The translations under genes and the position numbers were made by a program. Below the pieces are notes generated by a model that saw nothing but the letters and a program-made list of their open reading frames with translations, was not told the origin of the DNA and made no database searches. Source: Pseudeuparius sepicola (taxonomy: Eukaryota; Arthropoda; Insecta; Coleoptera; Anthribidae). From it: a DNA stretch of 64,000 nt. The stretch spans positions 119,030,035 to 119,094,034 of the forward strand of contig OY987298.1 of the NCBI GenBank assembly GCA_963920635.1, given 5' to 3'. This document shows positions 34,690-47,029 of the stretch, in pieces. Each line of letters opens with the position of its first letter. Within the stretch, counting starts at the first letter, position 1.

Positions 34690-35220
34690 TAGTCAGTTTA
34701 AATATAATACAACCTAGCCGATGCCGATGGAACCCGTACGCTCCGGTAGCTTAGTTCATTAGTAGGTTATGTGCCTACGGCCACAGTAGGGGTCCCCCTG
34801 ACCTTCAGGCCGGCACAAATAAAAACATTGGATCGAAGTGGGAAATGTAAAAATCTACTGGGAAAATACTATACAAAAGAAACCCAAAGTCCCGATTAAA
34901 AAAATATATGGCCCTCGAATTATTCTGGGTCTCTGTTTTCCTCCGCAAAATTGCCATTTTATTGTTAACGGAACCTCTCTCGGAGAATGCCCTTTCTCAC
35001 GAGGAGTAATTCAGCCGGGGACCGTATCGCAAATCGAGCCCGAAAATAAACGGGATTTCAAGATTAAGTAGCTGGTTAGGTTTAAAAGGACTTCCTAACC
35101 CTTTTTAAATAATAGGAGCCTTTTGAGCGAAATTGGAAAGGTTAATAATGGAGTGAAATTTTGTCGCAATGTATACCGTTTTATTATTTTTCCTTACATT
35201 TCCTACAAGTATTATCTGAA
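34690..35220. other. Low-copy sequence, possibly host
   Basis: 34735-35070 is of balanced composition (GGTCCCCCTGACCTTCAGGC, CGGGGACCGTATCGCAAATC) with no repeat seen elsewhere in the window. A 77-codon frame has no known domain. It may be conserved non-coding DNA. Confidence 0.3.
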
Positions 35221-35356
35221 AATTTATACAGGGCGTCCCATCTAAGTGCTGCAAACCAAACTCTTGTTTTTTAAACGGAACAACCCGTATATTATATGTT
35301 CCTGGTGAAGTGTTCAAAATTAATTATTAGGTATTTTAATTTTTTATTCGATAGCA

Positions 35357-35740
35357 TTCTCAGTTGGTCATGAAACAAAACAATGTATCCTTAACTGTCA
35401 GGTAACGCTTATTGTTGCCTGTTTTGTAGTTTGTGACATTCTCATCTATATGTCATCTATATGTCATAGAATTGAACCAAACTTTCATTCAATAATCTTT
35501 AATCAAGGTGCGATATAATACCGCTCAAAGATATAACCTGTTAAAATAATTATACACGCGTATATTAAAAATAAGGAAAACGCAACAGCAGACCAAAGGG
35601 CCTGCAGTATATTTATGGTCTGCAGATTAAAGATTATTGAATACAAATTTGGTTCAATTCTATGACATAGATGTCACAACCTGCCAAACAGGCAACAATA
35701 AGAACCTGATAGTTAACGACATACTCGTATTGTTGAAAAT
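35357..35740. mobile_element. Foldback with arms of about 115-150 bp
   Basis: The left arm (35357-35505) and right arm (35625-35740) share ATAGAATTGAACCAAA, ATTCAATAATCTTTAAT and GCAACAATAAG in inverted order with small gaps. A lone mariner-type end (TACAGGGCGTCCCATC) precedes it at 35228. Confidence 0.65.
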
Positions 35741-35816
35741 TGCAGAAAATGTTACCGAAAAATAAATTAAAACTAAAATAATTGACATTTAGAGAACGGT
35801 CGGGGCAATACACCAG

Positions 35817-36291
35817 TTATTATATTATATTATATTATATTATATTATATTATATTATATTATATTATATTATATTATATTATATTATATTATATTATAT
35901 TATATTATATTATATTATATTATATTATATTATATTATATTATATTATATTATATTATATTATATTATATTATATTATATTATATTATATTATATTATAT
36001 TATATTATATTATATTATATTATATTATATTATATTATATTATATTATATTATATTATATTATATTATATTATATTATATTATATTATATTATATTATAT
36101 TATATTATATTATATTATATTATATTATATTATATTATATTATATTATATTATATTATATTATATTATATTATATTATATTATATTATATTATATTATAT
36201 TATATTATATTATATTATATTATATTATATTATATTATATTATATTATATTATATTATATTATATTATATTATATTATATTATATTATATT
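35817..36291. repeat. (AATAT)n microsatellite, about 95 perfect copies
   Basis: About 475 bases of uninterrupted TATAT units with no visible interruption. The long translated frame across it is an artefact, since five bases times three gives a 15-base period without stops. Such perfection means recent expansion or sequencing/assembly collapse to a fixed length. Confidence 0.97.
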
Positions 36292-37318
36292 GTTGAAAAC
36301 TCTAATTTGAGCATTTTAAGATGAGTCTATAATAGGGACAGGGGCTGTTCCACTAAAAACACAAGCTTAGTTCGCAACACTGTAACGGAGTTACTAGTAA
36401 TTTTCCGCTAGTTGTGAATTTTTCATTTTATTTCATTTATTTCTTCGCCGCGCTATTTGCAGCAGCCGGCCGACCGCCGTAGTTTTTATATATTCATGAA
36501 TGATTCTTTTTTCTACATAGGAGACCGGCGGTCGATATTTTAATCGCATTTAATTAAACTTTGGTTTTGATTGTTTTCCGGCTTTCCGCCGCTTGTAAAG
36601 AATTGTTTATGTTACCATAAGGGATGAGGGATACCGGCTAGGGGTAGAACCGGGATATTAATTCAAATTGCCCGATCCAGAGAGACTACCGCCCGAGACC
36701 TGTGGGGGGTGCAACCACCCCTAACGGCCACTCTAGCCCCCGGCAGCCGTTTTGGGTACCAGAAGAGTGGGGACGATCACCTGAGGCCTCGCCATTGCCC
36801 CAACCAATGGGCGGCCGGCGCACTCACGAAGAGAAGGGCGCCACCCAGGCCGATAAATACGCTGCGGCTGCCGAGGAGGCTCTCTGATTTCCCTCATATT
36901 TCCCGATACTCATGTGGATCTCTCTGGACCGGCCGTGGCAATAACTTGATATTGTTAAACAAAAATTACCCAATAATTGCTATTGTTAAACGAACATTTG
37001 ACCTTTAATAAACCGTGTTAAAATTTGCCAAACCTCCGTTATTTGTACCCTACCCTCGACGCACCACTGACCTCTGGAATTATTTTCTCTGACGAATGCT
37101 ATCCCGGGTATAAAGCGGAGCATATCACTCTAAAAAACTGGCGCCTGGGCAAACCGTTTCACCGAAAGTCCGATTTTTCCTTTCTTAAATAAAAGAGGCT
37201 ATGAGGAAGCCCTCCGGTGAGTACACAAAAAAGAAAAATCGGACGTGAACAAAAATAGCGCTACAACACTTAACTGAAACGGCTTTGTATACATATTCAC
37301 ATACTGGTTAAAATAGTT
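36292..37318. other. GC-rich island and spacer
   Basis: 36450-36920 is GC-rich (CCCCCGGCAGCCGTTTTGGG, GGGCGGCCGGCGCACTCACG), unlike its flanks. It might be the 5' or 3' region of a non-LTR element, or a host exon/promoter. Frames of 61 and 99 codons overlap here in different phases without known domains. GGAGGGCTTCC-like hairpins are seen near 37130-37300. Confidence 0.35.
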
Positions 37319-37840
37319 ATTTTCTTGAAATTGGCAATGAAGTGTCTCAAAATAGTCATCATGAAAAACTCAGAAATCGGCACTGAAATAGCCCATTATT
37401 GGACGTTTTTCTTACCTTTCAGTATAAATATTTTAGAAGGTTTGAATATAAATTTATTTTTCATAGAGGCTGCACAACAGGCAGCAGTTTGGAGTTTCTA
37501 TTGGGAAGCGTCGTGCCGCGTCATACTTGTAGGTAGTGCGACCGTCAAGTCAAGCAACGCCGCGCGCAGTCGGTTCATGGACGGGTGAAAGATTGCGAGG
37601 TAACAATTTCGCAATGTGTATAAAAAGTTAAATGGGCCTTTATTGGCCGGGTTTTGAATATTTGGTCACTTTTGATGGGCGATGGCTCTGCGTCTGATGT
37701 TTGATGTTCACATCTCGTCAAGGCCTACTTATTTAAAAAATCGTACAATAATGGGCTACTTCAGTGGCGATTTCCGAGCTTTTAATGATGATTTTGAGAC
37801 ACTTCACTGCCGATTTCAACAAGATATTCATATCTACAAC
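37319..37840. mobile_element. Foldback element with about 80-bp arms
   Basis: 37327-37405 (GAAGTGTCTCAAAATAGTCA...CCATTATTG) pairs with 37745-37818 in reverse. The core (37406-37744) is unique and contains a CGTCGTGCCGCGTC patch. Confidence 0.65.
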
Positions 37841-39604
37841 TTTTTAATTTAATATTTTTTCTATTCAAAAAATAAAAAAATAAGGGGTACATAATTACTA
37901 ACTAAACAGACTAAGCTGTAATTATAATGTACACAAAAGTTGATATTTAGAGAAAGTATTTTCAGGAAAAATTGTCTAAAAAATATGCATGTATATAAAC
38001 CTTCAGTTTTCGAGATTTAGATAGTTTAAGAAAATAATTATTGTCATATTTTATTTCTTATCTCTGGAACAAAGAAAAGATATAGACTTCAAACTCGGTT
38101 GTGGAAATTTTTATTTCCATTATTTTTTCATACGTTTAAGCTACCGTAACTTAGGTTCTAATTTCAGGACAAAAATATTAATATAACAACCAATGCGTCA
38201 TTCTCAAAAGGTCTTAACTTGTAGGTAAAATAAATTATAGCATTGCGGTTCGTAACATAGATTAAACCATGCTTATTTTTGTGATCCTATCGTTAATCTC
38301 ATTTCCACAAATATATCAACCCTTGATCCCAAAACTGCTGTAAATTCCTGGCACATACGCGCGTGTTCTAAAAAAGATCACGTTTACGAGTCTGCATTCG
38401 GTAGATAAGGTATGGTAATGGGAGCTGCCTATTAATGCCGGATTATCGAAATGACACGTTGGAGCTTTGATGGGTTTTCTCTGTTTACAGACCATCCTAA
38501 CCAACATACATAAGAAAAAACATTTTACGCGAAATGAGAACGATGATGTATATGGCTAATAAATTACGAATAATCATGGCCATAATATTTTCATGCGGAG
38601 GGACGGCGAGGTTCCGCAAATTCCCCTCCTCATATTTTTTAACGGCAACAAAGTGACATTTTGTCGGAAAATTTAATTAAGCGTAAAGAGGGGGATGACA
38701 TATCAGGTTGATTGATTTCAGTTTGCAATTAAGAGAATAATCCAAGTAACAATTTAAAATTTTAAAAGGTATATATTTAAATTACTATTGGGCATTTATA
38801 GTGGCCATATGGTAAACTATTGATTTATAATAGATTAATATGTGCAGGTTATACTTAGGGATGATCAGGTTTTGTAGGTCAGGAATTTTAAAAATTATTT
38901 TAAAAACTTGTTTTAAGTCCATATAATATATAAGTCTGTCTTCTAACTGATTTATCAAGCCTACAATGCAACTTGTTGGCTGTTAAAATCATGTTAAGAT
39001 AAACAGGTTTTATTAACAAATAAATATATTTTGTTAGTTTTATTACTGGCTTATGACGATATAGTTTCAGCAGGTCTGTAAAAGCCTGCTTATAAATTGA
39101 GTTTCCTTAGAGAGCATTTAGTTTCAGGTTGATCCTACACAAAACCAATTGCGTATTTTAGAGTTTAATCAAGCTGACATATATATCTCCAATACAGCAA
39201 CCTTGAGCTTAAGAAGTTTTATTTGCACCTTCTTAATACTGTAGTTTAAAAGCAGAATCATCGACCCGTATTCAATCGCGTTTTGACAACACCATGCACA
39301 TTTTATTTTCCACCCTATAACTTCAAGGCCAAGGCTCCAACGAGAAGAAATTTTAGTGGGTATGTCCCCAGTGGAGACTCCCATTCTAACATTCATCTAT
39401 ATAGGTGATCCAATCAGGTCCGCTGTCTATAATGGATTTCCTCCAGCAAAAAAAAATAGAAAGCACAGAAAATTTCGCTGGTTAATTTTTATGGAAGTAT
39501 ATTATCCGAGGTTTATAAAATTTGCGGGGTTTAACTCACGCATATACATATACAAGTCCATAAAATATTTATTTTTAGAGATAATCGTCTGAACTTTTTT
39601 GCTA
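37841..39604. other. Unassigned AT-rich DNA
   Basis: No element ends, tails or domains recognised. 38340-38660 is slightly richer in CG (GGAGGGACGGCGAGGTTCCG). Confidence 0.3.
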
Positions 39605-39629
39605 GAAAGGTCTTCAAAAGCCGCTTCTT

Positions 39630-39893
39630 TTGCCCTTCCTGCGCTATTTTCAAACCTCGGCCACTTTTACTGCAAATGGTATAGTTTCATCTCAAAACAC
39701 CCGTCACTGGGCAGAAGACAACCCCAATTTTGTTGGGCACTGCAAGAGTCAGTTCTCAGATAACATTAATGTATTCTGTGGAATAACCCGCCAAAGGGTG
39801 ATAGAGCCAAAGGTCTGCCGCTCAGCAAGACGCGACGAATTAAGACGGGCAGTGCTCCATAACAGGAAACGCATAGAAAATGTATCATCTTAG
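39630..39893 (+). pseudogene. Mariner-type transposase fragment (catalytic-core part)
   Basis: The reading is FTANGIVSSQNTRHWAEDNP, then NFVGHCKSQFSDNINVFCGI. This is the block of mariner-type transposases between the first and second catalytic Asp, usually written N.H.W...NP......Q....VNVWCGI. It then jumps to RRDELRRAVLHNRKRIENV, resembling the C-terminal helix, so most of the core is deleted. The part retained here is the part missing from the copy at 26.9 kb, but they are independent copies. Confidence 0.65.
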
Positions 39894-39954
39894 ACTCTAA
39901 CATGATACAGCCTCCCTCTAAGTCTTAAATGGTGGGTTTGTCTAGAAGGGTAAA

Positions 39955-40215
39955 ATAATGTGAAAACTTTTTTACATGTTGTTTGATATTTTGTGAAATA
40001 AAAATAAACTTTTTTACATGTTGTTTGATATTTTGTGATTTTTTTTTTAATAAATTCCTTGTGCGTTTGTTTATTAACAGTTTTTCAATAATTCCAGGAT
40101 GCTCCGGTGCCCGAACACACTACTGATTCGTAGATGCCTTTAAAACTCCTACTTTTCCCAACTTTCACACCGATTACTGCTGTGGGGATTTTAAATAAAA
40201 AGTCGCTAAATGGTT
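39955..40215. repeat. Tandem duplication followed by a deleted foldback piece
   Basis: CTTTTTTACATGTTGTTTGA..TTTTGTGA is present twice in tandem (39966-40037). 40055-40215 then strings together fragments of the 20.7-21.4 kb foldback family (TTTTTCAATAATTCCAG, AGATGCCTTTAAAA, AAAAGTCGCTAAATGG). Confidence 0.6.
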
Positions 40216-40800
40216 TTCTTGAAAATCGGAGGTGTAAAAAAATCGCAGTCCACCCTGCATTTGCATTTTGAAAGTGGTAAAAAGGAGAAAAGAAGTAGCT
40301 TTTGAAGCTGCCCTTTCAAACAAAAAAAGGTCAGGCGATTATCTCCAAAAATAAAGATTTTATGGATTGGTATAATATGTATGAAAGTATACAATAAATA
40401 AATATATAAAAAACAGACTTAAAAATAATTTTAAGGTTGCCACCTAATCAAATTTTAAATTGGACATTTTAAAACCAAATATATTTAAGACAATATTGTT
40501 TAAAGCTGATACGTTTTATAAGTAGGGATGCCATTACTTAATAAGGTGCATGAAAGCGGCTTCTACTGGTCAGGCGTGATTATAAAAATAAGTTATACCA
40601 GACACAAAGGTCTAGGTGTTTAAACTTCACTCTGAAAATAGTAAGTAGAATTGTTTTCTATTCAATATGCACTTCTAAACTCATATTTTAGTTCAGCTTT
40701 GTAGCGCTCTTCTAGGGTAATTTAGAAGCAAAATTGTCATTTAAATATCTATAAATGACAACAATACATTGCTCGTAATAACTTTCACTCTTGAAATACC
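40216..40800. other. Unassigned AT-rich spacer
   Basis: No feature recognised. Confidence 0.3.
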
Positions 40801-40802
40801 TA

Positions 40803-42595
40803 CAGGGTGTTTCATTAAGGGTGAAGAGGTACCCTATCTCAGGAATTAATAGTCCTGGAGCTTTGGGAAAAATCTTCTTAAGTAATGTGGTCCCGAAGAA
40901 TCGCTGGAAATTATTTAAGTTCGTAGGTCAGCCGTTAGAGGGCGTATTCAAAACAGTAAATTTAAAAAATATAGTTTTCTCAAAAAAATTACTAATAAAG
41001 GTATATCAAAAATAATTTTATTGCACTCTTCAGCAAATTCTGAACAATTTTCGTTAAGGATTTTTTGCTCTAGCTCTTGTTGAAGAGAGTTTTCCTTCTT
41101 GTATCAAATGATTGCCCAGTAAGGTCATTTCGGATTACGTGGTCATCGCTAGAGGGCGCAATTTGAAAAATTTTCCTTTTATTAGGTACAGTTTTCTCCG
41201 GAATTTTAAATGCAATGATATACTTATTCTGTTATAATCAAAAAGTATATTAAATTTACAACAAAAAATACTGAAGGTTCAAATCGATATCTTCATTAAT
41301 TTCGGAGTTATCGCCAAAAGAATAATAATTATTAACATGTTATTTGAAAGAAGAAGGTAGGTATTTGTTGTCAAAGATTTCCTTGGTAAAGTACCTATGC
41401 CACGAAATAAACAAAAGCTTGCTTGAGCATTTCGTAAATTGCTATTTTTCTCACTTTTTATTCCGTTAAACGTATTTCTAATTTACTTACCTTACCTAGT
41501 ATTGATATAAAATTATCTCGGAAATCATCTAGTAAGCCATGAAACAAAATCGTTTGGTCTCGTAACATGAATTAGGTATGCTTTAATATTAGTAGGTATA
41601 CGCGACTGAATTATATAAGATGCCAACGCCCCGACGGGACTACGCGAACTAATATATGGGCCATCGACACCATGTGAACGGTGCTAGCCACCGGGTCTAC
41701 ACTGCGTTGTTCTTTGTTATTGTTCATTGTTGGCATGGCCCATAGACTAGTTTAGCATTGAGCCTATATAGGGACGTATTTCTTATATTCAATGGCGTAT
41801 ATTGTGTCAAATCTTGGATTTTTGTAAATTTTGAGGTAAAATTGTATGCTGCATTTATTAAAAAATGCTCTATACGAATGCTGAGGCTTACGATATGTTT
41901 GCCGAATATTTTTAATGTTTTGAACATGCTATACTTGCGGAAGGTGAAGACGCTGTCAGGTCTTTACGAAAAGCTCAAGCATGCTTGACCACGGAAATCT
42001 TTGACAACAAATACTTACCTTCTTCTTTCAAATAACATGTTAATAATTTTCTTTTGGCGATCACTCCGAAACTAATGAAGATATCGATTTGAACCTTTGG
42101 TATTTTTTCGGAGAAAATTGTAATAAAAGGGAAATTTTTCAAATTTTGTCCTCTATCTGTGCCCACGAAATTCGAAATGACCTTACTGGACAATCACTTG
42201 ATAGAAGAAGGAAAGCTCTCTTCAACAAGCCCAAATTCGACCACTTCAGTTATGTCAAACCGGAGTTAGTAGAATTTTTTTAAGTCAAGGTTTATCCGCC
42301 CGTTTCCCCTCTATTTGAAAAGCTAGAGCAAAAAATCCTTTACGAAAATTGTCCAGAATTTGCTGAAGAGTGCAATAAAATTATTTGTATTATACTTTTA
42401 TTAGTCATTTTTTTGAAAAAACTCATTTTTCAAATTTACTGTTGCGAATACGCCGCCTAGCGGCCGACGTACGAACTTAAAAATAATTTTCGGCTATTTC
42501 TTATGACCACATTACTTAAAAAGATTTTATTCCAAAGCTCCAGAACTATTAATTCCTTAGATAGTGCACCTCTTCACCCTTAATGAAACACACTG
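40803..42595. mobile_element. Mariner-type long-arm foldback (1,793 bp)
   Basis: TA-flanked ends CAGGGTGTTTCATTAAGGGT / complement of the right end (ACCCTTAATGAAACACACTG). Arms of about 590 bases (40803-41390 and 42000-42595) match at roughly 80-85% by eye with some gaps. A 600-base unpaired core (41391-41995) separates them and includes GCCAACGCCCCGACGGGACT and a second small direct repeat of a Cys-poor frame. No transposase. Confidence 0.8.
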
Positions 42596-42599
42596 TACA

Positions 42600-43492
42600 G
42601 ATTAGTACAGATTAGAAAAAGAGAGATGGTTTTCATTTCATTATTTGGCTCAATTAAGTTTATTTCCCCATATTGATCTTACAAACTGACCTAACTGTTT
42701 TTCAATTGGCTTGAATTTTGGATGCAAGTTGGCAAGATCCCAAGCAAGTTTGGACACGGAACTAAAATACCTTATATATCTAGGCATGAAGTCATTAACT
42801 CAGAATGATTAGTATGTCCTTTGTTGGCTTATGCATTTTTGTTCTGGCGCGTTAATATATAATGTACCGCCGGAATTAGGCCCCCCTTTGAAGTTGGGAC
42901 CTTAATCCAGGTTAATACTCCCCCGCCACCCATATCGTAGTTTGTATTCAGGGATAGGCCTCAAGGCTTGAAGTGGCGCAAATCTCTATTTAGTTTGCTG
43001 CGGCACATAAAGTTCGGGATATTTATTATATTACTTCCCCACGCAAATGGTTACGTGCCTACTTTCTTAATAGAGCGCCCGTAATGTTGCCACGTGAAAA
43101 ATTGCAACTCCATTACGCATTAACTTCCGTTTATTATGATGGAAGATGGACATAAAGAACGTCATAAAGGAGCTTTATCAAGGTGGTCTATAAAATTGAA
43201 CAAGACATACTGAAGCCTTTAAAACTAGAGCCCTTGTGTTGGATACTTTATGAATGCAATCAATACCAAAATGTCTTAGAAGCCTGTTCACACATTTGAG
43301 GTTCCCCAGAAAGTAACTAGACTTTGTTTGCATTTTTCTTGCAGGTATGTGTTTTCTTTCTGTGAGTTTGATCAACCGCAAAACAGTCAAACCTACTTCT
43401 AATCTTTTATTGATATAACTTCGGTCAGTGACAAGATGCACTGTGGTGACAGGATAACTTTTTAATTGCTACAATTCCTGCGTTGAATTTAT
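42600..43492. other. Low-copy sequence, partly balanced composition
   Basis: 42840-43160 contains several AT/GC-mixed words (GTTTGCTGCGGCACATAAAG, AACTCCATTACGCATTAAC) not repeated elsewhere here, compatible with conserved non-coding host DNA. A (TAA)5 run lies at 43494-43510. Confidence 0.3.
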
Positions 43493-43519
43493 AGTAATAA
43501 TAATAATAATACAAAAATA

Positions 43520-44380
43520 AAGTTAGCGGCTTTATGGGACTATAAATTTTGGCAACTGGTAATTTTGAATCGTTCGGGAAGGTAGACTACGACAGCTGTT
43601 TCCCCTTATTAGGGTCATCAAGGCAGCCATAACCTTCCCGAACGACTCAAACCGAAACGGTAGCACTTATAATAGTGTAACTTGCACTTGGAGGTGAGAA
43701 ACCAACCAGTGGCGCCATCTAGTATCAAGCTGATAGTACCAGAGCCGAAATTTCACAAAACATAGTAAACACCAACAAGAAAAAGTTAGGTTGGTGTTGA
43801 ATCCAGAAAACTACAAAATAATGTGAAGAAGAAGCAACACAGGAAACAGGCTCATTGGCCATTCACCACTGTATCTTCCAAATTTGTGGAAATCAACAAG
43901 GATCTGGCCGGGAGCCCTATCCTTGTGAAACTTGCATCTTATAGCCGTAGAAATATTAAAAAGATGATAAAATTTCACGTCCCCAATAGATTTCTACAAA
44001 AAGAAAGTTAGCGGCTTTATGGGACTATAAATAATGGCAACTGGTAATATCATACCAACATCCAAGTTCTAATGGATGTGCCGGTGCTTTCATATTTGAA
44101 TCGTTCGGGAAGGTAGATTACGACTGCTCTTTCCCCTTATTAGGTTCATCAAGGCAGCCATAACCTTCCCGAACGACTCAAACCGAAACGGTATAGCACT
44201 TATAATAGTGTAACTTGCACTTGGAGGTGAGAAACGAACCAGTGGCGCCATATAGTATCAAGCTGATAGTACCAGAGCCGAAATTTCACAAAAGAGTTTC
44301 CAAAATTTATAGTCCCATAAAGCCGCTAAGTTTCTTTTTGTAAAAATCTATTGAGGACGTGAAATTTTATCATCTTTTTA
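43520..44380. repeat. Duplication-inversion complex of about 280-bp units
   Basis: Unit A (43523-43775: AGTTAGCGGCTTTATGGGAC ... CAGAGCCGAAATTTCACAAA) recurs at 44007-44292 in the same direction with a 50-base insertion. Within each unit, CGTTCGGGAAGGTAG and CTTCCCGAACGA form a hairpin. At 44295-44380 a piece of 43950-44030 appears inverted (TTTATAGTCCCATAAAGCCG). The intervening 62-codon frame is not a recognised protein. Confidence 0.7.
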
Positions 44381-44790
44381 ATAATAATAATAATTCTAAC
44401 CCTCACAATACTCCAAAGTAGGAGTACGCCTGAAGCAGCTGAATGCTTGTGCGAGTGAGGGGGGCAATTACTATTATTTTGTCTTCGTTGCCATTTTCGG
44501 CTAGGGCTGATTATTCCCGGTAGAACTAGGATGGCATTCGCTCCAGTACTACGGTACGGAAACCCCTTGAAAACCGTAGTAATCCCAGTGAGTGTAGGGT
44601 GTAGTAAATCATACTGATAAAGCTACTAAGGAGCGATACCGCGAATCCACAATTTGTCCAGCGCTCTGTCCAGCGGTGTTTTTCAATAAAATACATGTGC
44701 ATGCATCTGCCTCGACCTCGATTCGAACCAAAGTCGAGAAACATGGTAGTCTAAATAGTTCGGCGACGTTACACGTCACCGCGGCCCCTG
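44381..44790 (-). mobile_element. tRNA-derived SINE, near full length
   Basis: Minus-strand sense: a 5' head near 44790 (CCGCGGTGACGTGTAACG) with a Pol III B-box-like GGTTCGAATC at about 44720-44729, a 300-base body, and a 3' end TTGTGAGGGTTAGAA followed by (TTA/ATT)n at 44381-44394. The 5' flank is also TAATAATAT. Other copies are at 51.65-52.08 kb (+) and 16.7 kb (-). The head fits a degraded tRNA; the source tRNA is unknown. Confidence 0.75.
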
Positions 44791-44881
44791 TAATAATATA
44801 ATATGTAATAGAAAACGTATGCAACACATTTTACAAACTTCTCTAGACACTCGTTTAATGTAGGAAACTTGTTGCATTATA

Positions 44882-45117
44882 CCGTACTGTCACCGTTTTA
44901 GTATACATAGCCATAGCTGGGCGACGCCCCGCCGTGTATTCGGCTAGGTTCGTCAGTCGTTGGCGGGGGGCGGGGCGTGTTTTTTTGCTCGCAAAACTCG
45001 ACTGATAAGCGGTGCGGGACTACTGTGTACTCCCCCGCCAACGACTGACAAACCTAGCTGGACGCACGGCGACGCGCGGCCTATTCACCTATGTCTACTA
45101 AAACGCTGAAAGTACGG
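44882..45117. mobile_element. MITE with CG-rich inner palindrome (236 bp)
   Basis: Ends CCGTACTGTCACCGTTTTAGT and complement, TA on both sides. Inside, GGTTCGTCAGTCGTTGGCGG and CCGCCAACGACTGACAAACC form a second inverted pair. Confidence 0.8.
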
Positions 45118-45269
45118 TATACTAAGTTTGGAATGACTTACCGGATCACCATATAGCAGTATAAGAAATCTACTCGCTCACCTGAAACGAAAAAACACAA
45201 TGTATTAAAACAACCAGAAAACATGAACAAAATTTCTTGGTATTTGCATTAACGCGAGGGGGAAATAAC

Positions 45270-45866
45270 TACTCGAATTGTGTACACTAAAATACCTTCT
45301 TTCAAATAATACTTCAAAATACCTCCAAAATACCTGGATATACCTCGGAATACATTATTTTAGTAACTCCGAAATCCGAAACGCCTCGGTATACCTCCAA
45401 ATACCTTTAAATGTCACGAAATATCTCCAAAATTCCTCCGAAATACCTTGCAATGTTCGTAAAAATATTAGCAAAAAAATAGGTAGCTGTCGAGGATTAT
45501 GCTCATAACAAAGTCAATATGGCCGATATTTGCTAATACAGATTTATATATTTATATTTAAAATTCGTGTTACTCCATAATGTAAAATAATTATATAATA
45601 TGTCAATGACTGACGACTATTGCTACTGGTCAAAGAATCTCTATCGGTTCTTCCATATATAATGTTTCATGTGAAAAATTAAATCCAACGATTAATAACT
45701 AAATCTTATATACTAGACAAAACAAAATAATTTATATTTTTATAATTTATAATTTTATAAGAAATTCTTAACCGGCCTACGTTTTTGGGAATCAGTATTA
45801 TGTACATACAAATAATTTTAATACTTATTGGAAACATCTTGAAATATCTCGAAATGCCTCAAAATA
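45270..45866. repeat. Degenerate AAATACCTCC tandem repeat
   Basis: Variants of (A)AATACCTCCAA recur every 10-20 bases from 45288 to 45450, with further copies at 45835-45865. The array is interrupted at 45867 by a foldback and a last unit (AAATACTTCGACG) may follow at 46870. Confidence 0.6.
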
Positions 45867-46841
45867 CAGGGTGATTCAGTTTTATTCTGCGACACTTCAA
45901 CAGGTGATAGAAAACTAAAAAATAACCGCACTTTCTTTAATAAACTATATCATTTTAAGGATTTATTAAAAAGTTACAGGGTGTTAAAGTTTTAAGAAAC
46001 GTGGTCTTTATTGAATGTTTACCACACTAGTTGAGATAGGTATTTAAGTCATATTTGGTACACGTTATAACGGCATGGGTTAGCATAAAACCTGGTAATA
46101 TCAAACACCTTGAACAACCAGTGGCGTATAAGTAGGTAATTAGTATAATTGTTTTTAGAAAAAAAACAGTACCACCTTTTATAGCAATAAAATGTAGGTA
46201 TTCAATTTCTTATGTAAATTTTAATTTTAAACAAAAATGTCCTCTTGGTAATTTTTTGTGTGTTTCATGCTTTCGTGGCATGATTTTTTTGTATTATTTC
46301 GGGGTATTTCTGAAAAATTATCTAAAAAATTTGCTCCATAAGTATCATTTAAAGTGGAAATAATGTACTTGCTACTTGAAATAAAGTAACTTTTTCCAAT
46401 GAACATACGCACAAAGGCTATACTTTTGAAGATGCAGGGTCTAATACACATATGAAAAAATGCTAAGAGAACGTTTTTGATTACAATAATTAAAATTTAC
46501 CTAAGAAATTGAATACATTTTATTGCTATACAAGGTGGTTCATTTGTTTTTCTAAAAACAATTTTACTAATTACCCACTTCTACGCCACTGGTTGTTCAA
46601 GGTGTTTGATATCAACAGGTTTTATGCTAACCCATGCCCTTATAACGTGTACCAAATTTGACTTAAATATCTCAACTAGTTTGGTGAATATTCAATAAAT
46701 TACACATATTTCTTACAACTTTGACACCCTGTAACTTTTTTATAAGGCCTTAAAATGATATAGTTTATAAAAAAAAGTGCGGTTATTTTTTGTTTTTCTA
46801 TCACCTGTTGAAGTGTCGCAGAATAAAACTGAATCACCGTG
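45867..46841. mobile_element. Mariner-type foldback (975 bp) inserted in the AAATACCT array
   Basis: Ends CAGGGTGATTCAGTTTTATT and complement with TA outside. Arms of about 400 bases carry a second CAGGGTGTTAAAGTTTTAAG-like word about 110 bases in. A diverged relative begins at 58067. Confidence 0.82.
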
Positions 46842-47029
46842 TATACACTCCGCTTCTAGGTATAACTACACTAAAATACTTCGACGATGTCCCCCTCGCA
46901 TTAAGCCAAACGTTTGCTATGAATAGGTACCTAACCTACAATTAGTCTAAATGTTGTTTGGCACATTAAAATAATTACTAAGTAAAACTCCGAATTTAAT
47001 AGTCGATATCTAGCGGTTCATAATGGTGA

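Noticed and set aside
35782..36324. A 180-residue open frame of IILYY repeats
   Set aside because: It is the translation of the AATAT microsatellite; the 15-base period has no stop codon.
43823..44011. 62-codon basic frame between duplicated units
   Set aside because: Not recognised; part of the repeat complex, with no conservation visible between the copies.
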